A DNA stretch of 64,000 bases. It comes from Marivirga aurantiaca. GTDB lineage: Bacteria; Bacteroidota; Bacteroidia; Cytophagales; Cyclobacteriaceae. The position numbers were made by a program, and so were the translations under genes. Where the stretch lies: assembly GCF_016679925.1 (NCBI RefSeq), contig NZ_JAEQBW010000005.1, forward strand, positions 248,001-312,000, in the 5' to 3' direction. The stretch's first letter is position 1. Each line of letters starts with the position of its first letter. This document shows, one piece after another, positions 17,460 to 25,699 of the stretch. The notes under the pieces are model-generated. The model did no database searches. It was not told the origin of the DNA and saw only the letters and a list, made by a program, of their open reading frames with translations.

Positions 17460-17476
17460 ATTTCTATTAATTATAT

Positions 17477-17495
17477 TATTGCTATATTACGATGA
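17477..17495. promoter_or_regulatory. Second copy of candidate ArsR operator
   Basis: TATTGCTATATTACGATGA is identical at 18 of 19 positions to the sequence before arsR. It lies in the 53-bp gap between arsR and the DUF6428 gene, so it may add internal control. Confidence 0.6.
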
Positions 17496-17512
17496 TTCTA
17501 TTCAAAAAAATA

Positions 17513-17848
17513 TCAGCAGCAATCTATGTTGCCAGGTGCTTTATAAAGTTCAAACACTTGATTAAATATTTTTTTCACTTCCTCCCAACGTTGGGGATTA
17601 ATACAATAGCTAACCGACACTCCTTCAATAGTTCCTTGAATAATTCCAATATCTTTCAAGGCTCTTAAATGTTGGCTGATAGTCGCTTGGGCGAGGCCTA
17701 ATTCCGAAACCAAATGTCCATTTATACATGCATTTGATTTCAACAAATACTGAATGATGGCAATACGAGCCGGATGTGCGAAGGCTTTAGCCACATTTGC
17801 CAGGTCATTTTGTTCCTCACTGAATAAATCTGATTTAGTTACACCCAT
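17513..17848 (-). CDS. arsR: ArsR-family arsenic-responsive repressor
   Basis: 111 residues with the ArsR winged-helix fold: AHPARIAIIQYLL, then recognition region LGLAQATISQHLRALKDIGII, then wing GTIEGVSVSYCINP. Cys41 (NACINGHLV) and the terminal vicinal pair Cys110-Cys111 (NIDCC) are candidate As(III) ligands; the canonical ELCVCDL motif is absent, so this is a different site type. It is the first gene of the five-gene ars operon and is expected to repress it until arsenite binds. Confidence 0.93.
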   Translation of the reverse strand: MGVTKSDLFSEEQNDLANVAKAFAHPARIAIIQYLLKSNACINGHLVSELGLAQATISQHLRALKDIGIIQGTIEGVSVSYCINPQRWEEVKKIFNQVFELYKAPGNIDCC

Positions 17849-17863
17849 TCTTTCTATACATTA

Positions 17864-17882
17864 TATTGCAATATTACGATGA
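17864..17882. promoter_or_regulatory. Candidate ArsR operator upstream of arsR
   Basis: TATTGCAATATTACGATGA, containing the palindrome ATATTGCAATAT (17863-17874), lies 16-34 bp upstream of the arsR start. It is repeated almost exactly at 17477-17495. Confidence 0.65.
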
Positions 17883-17955
17883 ATAACGAAAACTTCAAAT
17901 TTTTGTTTACTAAATTGAATTTGGTGGAGCCATTGAAATTATCCGGCACATCGCT

Positions 17956-18258
17956 TTACCTATCTTTAGGCTCGTACAATTCAAGTCTTTTTTCAAGCAA
18001 ATCCATTTGATGTTGCATCGATTGGATACGTTGAACCAAATGATTGATAACATCTATTCCTTCAAAATTAATTTCCAGGTCACGGTGCAACCTAACATAC
18101 TTTTCCAGATCCGTTAATTGGCTGGCAGGAATACAATTCCTTTCATCAATGACCGAAATTTCTATCAGATCAATTTCATTTAAAGAAAAAATGAATGAAT
18201 CGGATACACTGTGATAATGGCAAATCGTTTCCAGGGGGATATACTCATGCTTTTCCAT
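17956..18258 (-). CDS. cbpM: CbpM-like chaperone modulator
   Basis: 100 residues: an N-terminal MerR-like module (YIPLETICHYHSVSDSFIFSL) and a C-terminal coiled coil (VQRIQSMQHQMDLLEKRLEL). This matches CbpM, which binds the J-domain of CbpA and restrains its co-chaperone activity. The gene starts 8 bp after the cbpA stop, so the two are co-transcribed, as in other bacteria. Confidence 0.85.
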   Translation of the reverse strand: MEKHEYIPLETICHYHSVSDSFIFSLNEIDLIEISVIDERNCIPASQLTDLEKYVRLHRDLEINFEGIDVINHLVQRIQSMQHQMDLLEKRLELYEPKDR

Positions 18259-18266
18259 TGCTCAAT

Positions 18267-19196
18267 TTATTTAGATAGGTTAGCTAACTCTTTAAATAAT
18301 TCTTTCTGTTTTTCACTTAAATTTTGAGGAATAGCTACTTGATAGGTGACATATAGGTCGCCAAATTGCCCCTCTTTTTTATAGACAGGAAATCCTTTAC
18401 CTTTCAACCTGACTTTGGTACCGTTTTGTGTCCCGGGATTTACTTTTAGCTTTAACTTCCCACTCATTGTGTCCAGCATGATATCTCCTCCTAAAACAGC
18501 AGTATATAAATTTATTTCCTTGGTTGTAAATAAATCATTTCCTACTCTTTTAAATTGAGGAGTATTGGCCACTGAAAATGTAATATATAAATCGCCTTTA
18601 GGGCCACCATTGACTCCCTCACCGCCATAACCTGGCAACTTGATAGTCTGTCCATCCTCAATACCGGCAGGCACTGTAATTCTTACATTCTTTCCATTAA
18701 TGTTAAACGTTTGTTTATGGGTTGTGTAAGCCTCATTCAAACTAAGATTAACTTCACTTGTATAGTCCTGTCCTTTAAACCTTGCTTGAGCTCCTGCTCT
18801 GCCCTGAGCACCAAACCCTGAACTTCCGAAGCCGCCCGCCTGTCCGCCAAACATTGATTCAAAGAAATCGGAAAAAGCTGATCCTTCAAAATCTCCTGTA
18901 AAGGTCTGCCCACCTCCGGCAGATGCTCTCTGTCTTTGTTGCGATTGTTTATATTTCTCATATTCTTCACCTCGCTCCCAATCCTTGCCATATTTATCGT
19001 ACTTCTTTCGCTTTTCAGGATCGCTCAATACAGCATTGGCTTCATTTAATTGCTGGAATTTTCTATTAGCCTCTTTATCATTAGGATTTATGTCAGGATG
19101 ATATTTCCGTGCTAATTTTCTATATGCTTTTTTTATTTCTTCAACACTGGCATTTTTATCAACCCCTAAAACTTTATAATAGTCTATGAATTCCAT
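18267..19196 (-). CDS. cbpA: DnaJ-type co-chaperone CbpA
   Basis: 309 residues: a J-domain ([24 protein letters not shown] in [12 protein letters not shown]), a G/F-rich linker ([20 protein letters not shown]) and the two-lobed DnaJ C-terminal domain ([32 protein letters not shown]). It lacks the zinc-finger region of DnaJ, which defines the CbpA/class B type. It stimulates DnaK ATPase. It is coupled to cbpM. Confidence 0.95.
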   Translation of the reverse strand: MEFIDYYKVLGVDKNASVEEIKKAYRKLARKYHPDINPNDKEANRKFQQLNEANAVLSDPEKRKKYDKYGKDWERGEEYEKYKQSQQRQRASAGGGQTFTGDFEGSAFSDFFESMFGGQAGGFGSSGFGAQGRAGAQARFKGQDYTSEVNLSLNEAYTTHKQTFNINGKNVRITVPAGIEDGQTIKLPGYGGEGVNGGPKGDLYITFSVANTPQFKRVGNDLFTTKEINLYTAVLGGDIMLDTMSGKLKLKVNPGTQNGTKVRLKGKGFPVYKKEGQFGDLYVTYQVAIPQNLSEKQKELFKELANLSK

Positions 19197-19552
19197 ATGA
19201 ATGACTGATTTTTAAAAATATTTTTTCTGCTTTTCTTCTCAAACCTGTATTTGTCAAGCAATTATTAAATATCATAATTGCTCTGTATTTATTTTATGAC
19301 TTTTGTCTTCTATAAAAGTGATTTATTCCGTTTGAAATTCAATAGGATGATTAAACCCAAGATTACTTTAACTGCTCTTTACGACTAATTAAGTTGGTAT
19401 GTTGACTTTAAGCCTGCTGATTATAAGCTTATAAATGAGAATTATGCTTCACAAAAGTTCAATTCCATAATCTTATAATATTGTTTCCTGAAAATTACTA
19501 CACCACTCTATTAATTTTAGTAACTTTGTCAGTTTAACAAACTAACAAAGAC
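19197..19552. other. Divergent intergenic region, cbpA / glmM
   Basis: 356 bp, AT-rich, without a credible reading frame. It must carry the cbpA promoter (minus) and the glmM promoter (plus; see 19521). No repeat or RNA structure recognised. Confidence 0.6.
19521..19528 (+). promoter_or_regulatory. Candidate -7 box for glmM
   Basis: TAACTTTG matches TAnnTTTG and lies 24 bp before the GTG start codon. No convincing -33 TTG at standard spacing. Confidence 0.45.
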
Positions 19553-20944
19553 GTGACCTTAATCAAATCAATTTCAGGCATCAGAGGAACCATCGGTGGA
19601 AAAGCCGGAGATGCATTGACTCCAATTGATATCGTAAAGTTTTCCGGAGCTTATGCAGCTTGGTTAAAAACGAAGTCAGATAACAATAAAATTGTGATTG
19701 GAAGAGATGCCCGCCCTTCAGGTGAGGTGGTTTCCAAATTGGTAACTGCCACTTTACAAAGTATGGGGATGCATGTTGTGGACTTAGGTCTTTCAACTAC
19801 ACCTACAGTAGAACTTGCTGTAGTGCTGGAAAAAGCCGGAGGAGGAATTATTTTAACCGCCAGCCATAATCCAGTACAATGGAATGCACTAAAGCTTTTG
19901 AACCATAAAGGAGAATTTATTTCTGATGAAGATGGAAAGGAACTACTTCAAATAGCAGAATCCGGGAAATATACTTTCAGTGAAGTTAAAAAGCTTGGTA
20001 AATACACCACTCAGGATCATTATATACAAAAACATATTGATATGGTGCTTGATTTGCCATTGGTGGATATCAATGCCATACGGGAAAGAAAATTTAAAGT
20101 GGTGGTGGATGCTGTTAATAGCACAGGCGGTATTGCTATACCAAAGTTATTAAAGGCGCTGGGAGTAGCAGAAGTGCGTGAGCTTTACTGTTATCCGGAT
20201 GGCAACTTCCCTCACAATCCCGAACCATTACCTGAAAACATTACTCAGATTTGCAATGAACTTGCCAATGGTCATTATGACCTTGGAGTTGTATTGGATC
20301 CTGATGTAGATCGTTTGGCAATTGTAACCGAAGATGGAACTCCTTTTGGTGAAGAATATACTTTAGTAGCAGTAGCTGATTACGTTTTAAGTCAAACGCC
20401 AGGCAATACTGTATCTAACCTTTCCAGCACAAGAGCTTTAAGGGATGTGACTGAGAAACATGCCTGCGAATATGCGGCTTCAGCTGTAGGTGAAGTAAAT
20501 GTAGTGGCAAAAATGAAAGAAACCAATGCGGTAATAGGCGGGGAAGGTAATGGCGGTATTATATACCCTGAAAGCCATTATGGCAGGGATGCTTTGGTTG
20601 GAATTGCTCTTTTCCTTACCCATTTAGCTAAAAGCGGAAAATCGTGTTCCCACTTAAGGGCAACATATCCTAACTATCATATATCCAAAAACAAAATTGA
20701 ATTAACCCACGACATTGATGTAGATGCCATTTTATTGGGTATTCAGGAGAAATATAAAAACCAGCCAATAAATACCATTGATGGTGTTAAAGTAGAGTTT
20801 GATAAAGAATGGGTTCATTTGCGTAAATCAAATACAGAACCTATTATAAGAATCTACTCTGAATCTGACTCTGAATCCAAAGCTGAACACCTGGCACAGA
20901 AAATGATTTCGGATATTAAGGAAATAATTAATCACAAAGAATAA
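19553..20944 (+). CDS. glmM: Phosphoglucosamine mutase
   Basis: 463 residues, starting at GTG (19553). It interconverts glucosamine-6-phosphate and glucosamine-1-phosphate for peptidoglycan and LPS precursors. The start SISGIRGTIGGKAGD is typical of the Bacteroidota GlmM group. The active-site phosphoserine is Ser104 in TASHNPVQWNAL. The metal-binding loop is DPDVDRLA, the sugar loop GEGNGG, and the phosphate-binding loop RKSNTEPIIRIY. A phosphomannomutase activity cannot be excluded from sequence. It is 10 bp upstream of the cysteine desulfurase gene, in the same direction. Confidence 0.92.
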   Translation: MTLIKSISGIRGTIGGKAGDALTPIDIVKFSGAYAAWLKTKSDNNKIVIGRDARPSGEVVSKLVTATLQSMGMHVVDLGLSTTPTVELAVVLEKAGGGIILTASHNPVQWNALKLLNHKGEFISDEDGKELLQIAESGKYTFSEVKKLGKYTTQDHYIQKHIDMVLDLPLVDINAIRERKFKVVVDAVNSTGGIAIPKLLKALGVAEVRELYCYPDGNFPHNPEPLPENITQICNELANGHYDLGVVLDPDVDRLAIVTEDGTPFGEEYTLVAVADYVLSQTPGNTVSNLSSTRALRDVTEKHACEYAASAVGEVNVVAKMKETNAVIGGEGNGGIIYPESHYGRDALVGIALFLTHLAKSGKSCSHLRATYPNYHISKNKIELTHDIDVDAILLGIQEKYKNQPINTIDGVKVEFDKEWVHLRKSNTEPIIRIYSESDSESKAEHLAQKMISDIKEIINHKE

Positions 20945-20954
20945 GTACAAAAGC

Positions 20955-22106
20955 ATGGAACGTATCTATTTGGACAATGCAGCCACCACACGTTTAGATC
21001 CTGAAGTTTTTGAGGCTATGAAGCCTTATATGCTCGATTATTATGGAAATCCATCTTCTATTCATGGACATGGAAGGGATGTAAGATCTGCCATTGAGAA
21101 AGCCAGAAGAACAATTGCTGAACTCCTTAATACTTCTCCATCAGAGATTTTCTTTACTTCAGGTGGAACAGAGGCTGACAATACTGCTTTGCGATGTAGT
21201 ATTGAGCAGAAAAAAATCAAAACAGTATTGACCTCCAAAATTGAGCACCATGCCGTATTGCACACTTTGCAACACATGGAAAAGAATGGACATATTAAAT
21301 TGGAATATGCCCCTCTGGATCAATATGGAAGTGTGGAGATTGCCGGTGTGGAAAGTTGGCTAAAAGCAAATCCTAATAGTTTGGTTTCGCTGATGCATGC
21401 CAATAATGAGATTGGTAATTTATTGGACATAGAAGAAGTTAGTTGGCTCTGCAACCAATATGGAGCCATTTTTCATTCCGACACTGTACAGACCATGGGA
21501 CACTACACCCATAATCTGCAAGAAATAAAAGCACATCATATTGTTGGAGCTGCACACAAATTCCACGGCCCGAAGGGAGTAGGCTTTTTGTACATCAATG
21601 CTAAACATTCCATCCATCCATTCATTCATGGTGGTGCCCAGGAGCGTAATATGAGGGGAGGTACTGAAAATGTGTATGGTATTATAGGTCTGGCTAAAGC
21701 CATGGAAATTGCTTATGCGAACATGGAAGAACACAGAAACTATATACAAGGTTTGAAAGACCGCATGATACAAGGCTTAAAGGCAAAAATTGAAGACGTT
21801 TCCTTTAATGGTTTATGTGCTGAATCTGAAAAAAGTTTGTACACTATACTGAATGTATGCTTGCCAACTTCTGATATGAGTGAGATGTTGTTGTTTAACC
21901 TGGATATTAAAGGTATTTCGGCAAGTGGTGGCTCGGCATGCAGTAGCGGTAGCAATGTGGGTTCTCACGTAATTGCCGAATTGGTTCGCGATATGAAACG
22001 ACCGAATGTGCGATTCTCATTCAGCAAATATAATACTGTAGAAGAAATAGACCGGGCAGTAAATGCACTTGCTGAAATATATGAAAAAAACCCGGCACTG
22101 AAATAA
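20955..22106 (+). CDS. Cysteine desulfurase (NifS/IscS family)
   Basis: 383 residues. The PLP enzyme moves sulfur from cysteine to acceptor proteins for Fe-S clusters and tRNA thiolation. The N-terminal YLDNAATTRLDPEV is diagnostic. PLP Lys202 lies in AAHKFHGPKGVGFLYI, and the active-site Cys329 in GGSACSSGSN is on the long loop of group I enzymes. No IscU or other cluster assembly genes are nearby. It is probably cotranscribed with glmM and ends in a hairpin that begins within its last codons. Confidence 0.93.
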   Translation: MERIYLDNAATTRLDPEVFEAMKPYMLDYYGNPSSIHGHGRDVRSAIEKARRTIAELLNTSPSEIFFTSGGTEADNTALRCSIEQKKIKTVLTSKIEHHAVLHTLQHMEKNGHIKLEYAPLDQYGSVEIAGVESWLKANPNSLVSLMHANNEIGNLLDIEEVSWLCNQYGAIFHSDTVQTMGHYTHNLQEIKAHHIVGAAHKFHGPKGVGFLYINAKHSIHPFIHGGAQERNMRGGTENVYGIIGLAKAMEIAYANMEEHRNYIQGLKDRMIQGLKAKIEDVSFNGLCAESEKSLYTILNVCLPTSDMSEMLLFNLDIKGISASGGSACSSGSNVGSHVIAELVRDMKRPNVRFSFSKYNTVEEIDRAVNALAEIYEKNPALK

Positions 22107-22113
22107 TGCCGGG
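22091..22113. terminator. Bidirectional terminator, desulfurase / Usp
   Basis: 7-bp GC-rich arms (CCCGGCA and TGCCGGG) with a 9-nt loop containing the desulfurase stop. On the minus strand a T run follows (TTTTTTT), so it mainly suits the minus-strand Usp gene; plus-strand reading is followed by ATTCCATTTTATTT. Confidence 0.8.
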
Positions 22114-22125
22114 ATTCCATTTTAT

Positions 22126-23037
22126 TTAAACTTTCATCAGGGCTTTAAAGAATCCCATATTTTCATCTTTTTCCTTCACTACCAACAAAGGAATATCAGT
22201 ATCATAATTGATTACTTTCTCAGTAACACTTCCTAAAAGCATGGATGCCATTTCCGTTCTTCCCTTAGATCCCATCACAATTAAATCTGCTTTCTCTCTT
22301 TTGGCAAATTCAAAAATAGTATCGGCAGGGGAATTATTGTCCAAAATATATTCGCAATTTAAATCCTCTTTGAAATTATTTCTCTTCAGGAATTTCTTAA
22401 AGTCTGTCTCCGCATGCTTTTTCATGATTGCTGCGAACTCTTCCCTGCTTTTTCCGGTGCGGTGGTAGCCTGAAGGTACTTTATAGGTGTTGAGTAGTTG
22501 CAATTTAGCACCAGTTTTTGTAGAAAGATCCACGGCCTCCTCCAGTGCCAATTTTGAATGTTTGGAAAAATCTATGGGTACTACTATTTTATTAAATCCC
22601 TCATTTACAGTTTCCGGCACTAATAATACAGATGAATGTGCCACTTTAGTGATCTTTTGAGGTAAAACGCCAGAGCCTTCCAATGATCTTTTTCGCCCCA
22701 TTACTATTAAATCAACTATTTTTATATCAATCCATTTAAGCAGCTGATCAGTAGCATTTCCTTCTGTTATTTCAACTACTTTCTCACAAGGGTGATCACT
22801 TGTCCAATGTTCCTTAATTTCAGCTTCCATAGTTCTTTTGAGTGATTCATCTGTGGGTGCCAGTAAGTCAGGATAATTTTTTCGTACTTCTTCCGGCAAC
22901 TCAAAAGTATTTGCCACATGAAAGAAATATATTTTTTCTGTTTGAAAATGCTTCGCCAACTGTGATGTATAGCGGATGAGTACTTCATCCATTTCAGTTA
23001 AATCTAACGCAACAAGAATTCTCTCAATTTTGTACAT
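22126..23037 (-). CDS. Tandem-domain universal stress protein
   Basis: 303 residues with two UspA domains. The first (1-145) has RILVALDLTEMDEVLIRY and DLIVMGRKRSLEGSGVLP. The second (about 148-285) has KIVVPIDFSKHSKLALEEAV and the ATP-loop consensus DLIVMGSKGRTEMASMLLGSVTE (GxxGxn9G(S/T)). The second domain therefore probably binds ATP, while the first has a weaker loop. Cytoplasmic stress protein; the precise stress is unknown. It stands as a single gene. Confidence 0.93.
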   Translation of the reverse strand: MYKIERILVALDLTEMDEVLIRYTSQLAKHFQTEKIYFFHVANTFELPEEVRKNYPDLLAPTDESLKRTMEAEIKEHWTSDHPCEKVVEITEGNATDQLLKWIDIKIVDLIVMGRKRSLEGSGVLPQKITKVAHSSVLLVPETVNEGFNKIVVPIDFSKHSKLALEEAVDLSTKTGAKLQLLNTYKVPSGYHRTGKSREEFAAIMKKHAETDFKKFLKRNNFKEDLNCEYILDNNSPADTIFEFAKREKADLIVMGSKGRTEMASMLLGSVTEKVINYDTDIPLLVVKEKDENMGFFKALMKV

Positions 23038-23076
23038 GATATTCAGAAATTAATTTTAAAAATTACTTCAGTTATA

Positions 23077-24966
23077 TTATTCTTTTAACAATTTATCTAA
23101 CGAATGATAAGTTACAAAGTGGTAGTTTGGTCTTGCTTTTTGATAAATGTTTAATGCCATTCTTCTTCCTTGAGATGTTTTAATCATTTCAGCATACAGA
23201 GGCATTACCAGTTTTCGTCTACCCGTTTCAACCAAAAACTCTTCTATTTTAGGATATGCCACAAAATAGTTATTACGCAAGGCTAAAAGAAACCATTCCA
23301 TCAAAATCTCTGAATTTCCTGATTCAGTAAATGACATTTCAGCATCCAACTTCCTCATCTCATTAACACCTGCGGAATCAGGTAATTGCTGCAGGAAATG
23401 TAACCATTCATGTGTACTCCACTCCATATTGCTCAAAGAATCCACTTGTTCACCCTTTAACCAATCGATAAGTACACTATCAACTTTGTTGAATCGCTTT
23501 GAAACCGGCTCAACAAACCCCTCTGGCATTCCCTCTTCATAAAGCCATTCCGAAATAAAATTTTCCGGGATTTCAATGTTATATTTTCCAAATAAATACT
23601 GCTCCAGGTACAATATAAATGCTTGAGTATGCATACTCTGAAACGCATGATCATCAAAGTATTTGTTCAAAAATGTGTCAAATCTTTCCCTTCCTGCAAG
23701 TTGTTCCAGTGTTTTCAGAAAGAAAAAGCCCTTATCGTATGCAATGGAAGTCATCCCCTCATCAGGATTTCTGCCCTCCAGATTAAGCTTTAAATGGGTG
23801 TCGGATGCTTTACCTTCTTTTATTAGACTGTCTATTTCAGATTGAAGGTCACGATAGGAAATTAATGCAAGCATATCTGCATAATCCTTACCGTACATAG
23901 CTTCAATTATTCTATTCTCAAAATAAACCGTAAAACCTTCATTCAACCAGAAATCATTCCATGTAGCGTTGGTGACCAGGTTGCCCGACCAGCTATGTGC
24001 CAACTCATGGGCAATTAATGAAGTGAGTGATTTGTCCCCCGCCAAAATAGTAGGCGTTGCAAAAGTTAAGCGCGGGTTTTCCATTCCACCAAAAGGAAAA
24101 CTTGGAGGTAAAAAAAGGACATCAAAGCGATCCCAACGATAAGCACCATATAAACTTTCTGCCGTTTCCAACATAGAGGCCATATCCTCCAATTCATATT
24201 TGGCTTTCTCAATAGTGACTGGTTCCGCGTAAACTCCTGTTCGGCTACCCGTACTATCAAATGTCAGGTTGCCAACTGCCAAAGCCATTAAATAAGCCGG
24301 GATTGCCTGTTGCATTTCAAATTGATAGTTTCCTGTTGTATCAATTTTCTGAGGATTTTCAGCACTCATCAGTGCCATAAAATTTTCCGGCACTTTTACT
24401 TTTGCACTATAACTAAACCGAATTGCGGGAGAATCCTGAATGGGGATCCACGACCTGCAAAGAATTGCCTGCGATTGTGTGAATAAAAACGGATGTTGTT
24501 TCCCGGCTGTTTGCTCCGGTTCAAGCCACTGTAAAGCCTCAGAGGTGTTGGTTGTTTCGTAATAAATAGCTACTGATTGTGTGTTCTTATCAATGGGTAT
24601 AATCAAGGGCATACCCATTATGTCATTTCCCTTGCCAAAGCGAAAATTTGCTATGGGAAGTGAATCATTAGATAAGACTTTATGGATTTTAAGATTTTTT
24701 GTATCGAAAATAATTTCACCGGCTTTCTTACTTGCCTGAATGGTAAAAACCGCCTTGGCAGTAATCACCTTTCTCTCAAATGAAACTTCTGCTTCCCAAT
24801 TTAAATGGGTAATTTTTGCAACTTGAGGACGAGCAAATGAATGTGGATCATTCACTAATAAGTCGGTTTTCTGTACAAGCTGCCCTTCTTTTGTTCGATT
24901 GTTCATTTGGCAAGAACTATAAATAAGACATATTAATAAATAATATGAGAAAATTGTGAGTTTCAA
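23077..24966 (-). CDS. M1-family aminopeptidase, lipoprotein
   Basis: 629 residues. The N-terminus is a lipoprotein signal (LLICLIYSSC). The exopeptidase motif GGMENP (in place of GAMEN) at about residue 294 precedes the zinc site HELAH (His320, Glu321, His324), with Glu343 in WLNEGFTVYFE as third ligand. The pattern matches the leukotriene-A4 hydrolase-like branch (HSWSGNLVTNATWNDFWLNEG). It trims N-terminal residues from peptides at the cell envelope. The C-terminal helical domain is intact. A second M1 domain is encoded in the ABC permease fusion at 33358-36945. Confidence 0.95.
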   Translation of the reverse strand: MKLTIFSYYLLICLIYSSCQMNNRTKEGQLVQKTDLLVNDPHSFARPQVAKITHLNWEAEVSFERKVITAKAVFTIQASKKAGEIIFDTKNLKIHKVLSNDSLPIANFRFGKGNDIMGMPLIIPIDKNTQSVAIYYETTNTSEALQWLEPEQTAGKQHPFLFTQSQAILCRSWIPIQDSPAIRFSYSAKVKVPENFMALMSAENPQKIDTTGNYQFEMQQAIPAYLMALAVGNLTFDSTGSRTGVYAEPVTIEKAKYELEDMASMLETAESLYGAYRWDRFDVLFLPPSFPFGGMENPRLTFATPTILAGDKSLTSLIAHELAHSWSGNLVTNATWNDFWLNEGFTVYFENRIIEAMYGKDYADMLALISYRDLQSEIDSLIKEGKASDTHLKLNLEGRNPDEGMTSIAYDKGFFFLKTLEQLAGRERFDTFLNKYFDDHAFQSMHTQAFILYLEQYLFGKYNIEIPENFISEWLYEEGMPEGFVEPVSKRFNKVDSVLIDWLKGEQVDSLSNMEWSTHEWLHFLQQLPDSAGVNEMRKLDAEMSFTESGNSEILMEWFLLALRNNYFVAYPKIEEFLVETGRRKLVMPLYAEMIKTSQGRRMALNIYQKARPNYHFVTYHSLDKLLKE

Positions 24967-25043
24967 AATAGTAAATAATTTTGGTTTTAAATTCTACTAT
25001 GTTTAACAGTAGCTAAAGATACAATCAAACGAATTCAAAGTCC

Positions 25044-25051
25044 TAAATTTG
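25044..25051 (+). promoter_or_regulatory. Candidate -7 box for the DUF1987 gene
   Basis: TAAATTTG matches TAnnTTTG, 86 bp before the ATG at 25138. No -33 element is evident. Confidence 0.35.
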
Positions 25052-25137
25052 CGTTTAAAATATTATATTGTCCATTGATCGAAAATACGAAGCCGATTAT
25101 TGCGGATAACGTTATTTGTTGTCATATTTGGAATCTT

Positions 25138-25512
25138 ATGTTTAGAATGTCAGGAACACATCAGCGACCCACAGTGGTAATAGATATTGAAAAAGGTTTT
25201 TTCGAGCTATCTGGGTCATCCATACCGGAAAACCCCATGGAGGTTTTCTCTCCGATTTTTGACCACCTAAATAGGTATTTAGATGAGCCACAGACTCTCA
25301 CCGAACTAAATTTTCGTTTAGATTACTTCAATACGAGTACTTCCAAATTGATGTTGGACATGATCCACAAAATGGAAACCCTCAAGGAAAAGGAAGGCCA
25401 TGATGTTACTATCAGATGGTATTACAGGGAAAATGATGATGACATGATGGAAATTGGCGAGGATTTTGCCAACCTGTGTCGCTTACCGATCGAAATTATT
25501 CCTTATTCTTAA
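25138..25512 (+). CDS. DUF1987 / SiaC-like regulatory phosphoprotein
   Basis: I take the ATG at 25138 (or 25147) because the longer frame begins at TTG with a poorly conserved leader. The body, PTVVIDIEKGFFELSGSSIPENPMEVFSP then DEPQTLTELNFRLDYFNTSTSKL and IRWYYRENDDDMMEIGEDFA, matches DUF1987 (SiaC family). In Pseudomonas SiaC is phosphorylated by SiaB and dephosphorylated by SiaA to control a diguanylate cyclase. The Thr/Ser phosphosite region (NTSTSK) is kept. No SiaA/B partner gene is adjacent, so the function here is inference. A terminator follows. Confidence 0.85.
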   Translation: MFRMSGTHQRPTVVIDIEKGFFELSGSSIPENPMEVFSPIFDHLNRYLDEPQTLTELNFRLDYFNTSTSKLMLDMIHKMETLKEKEGHDVTIRWYYRENDDDMMEIGEDFANLCRLPIEIIPYS

Positions 25513-25643
25513 AACACTACTATTATATACATAGAATCTATTAAGTAGCTCCACACGAATCGAATTACCTCAGGGTTTTGTAAATGCCATACAAAACTTT
25601 CCTTGAGCTTCATTCGGGCACTCCAAAAAAACAGAGATATAAA

Positions 25644-25673
25644 AAAAGCAACAGACAAGTGCCTGTTGCTTTT
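25644..25673. terminator. Bidirectional terminator
   Basis: 11-bp perfect arms (25644-25654 and 25663-25673) around an 8-nt loop, with A and T runs on both sides. It serves the convergent DUF1987 gene (+) and the large T9SS gene (-). Confidence 0.9.
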
Positions 25674-25699
25674 CAATTTAAAAAATTGCTTAGGAAAAT

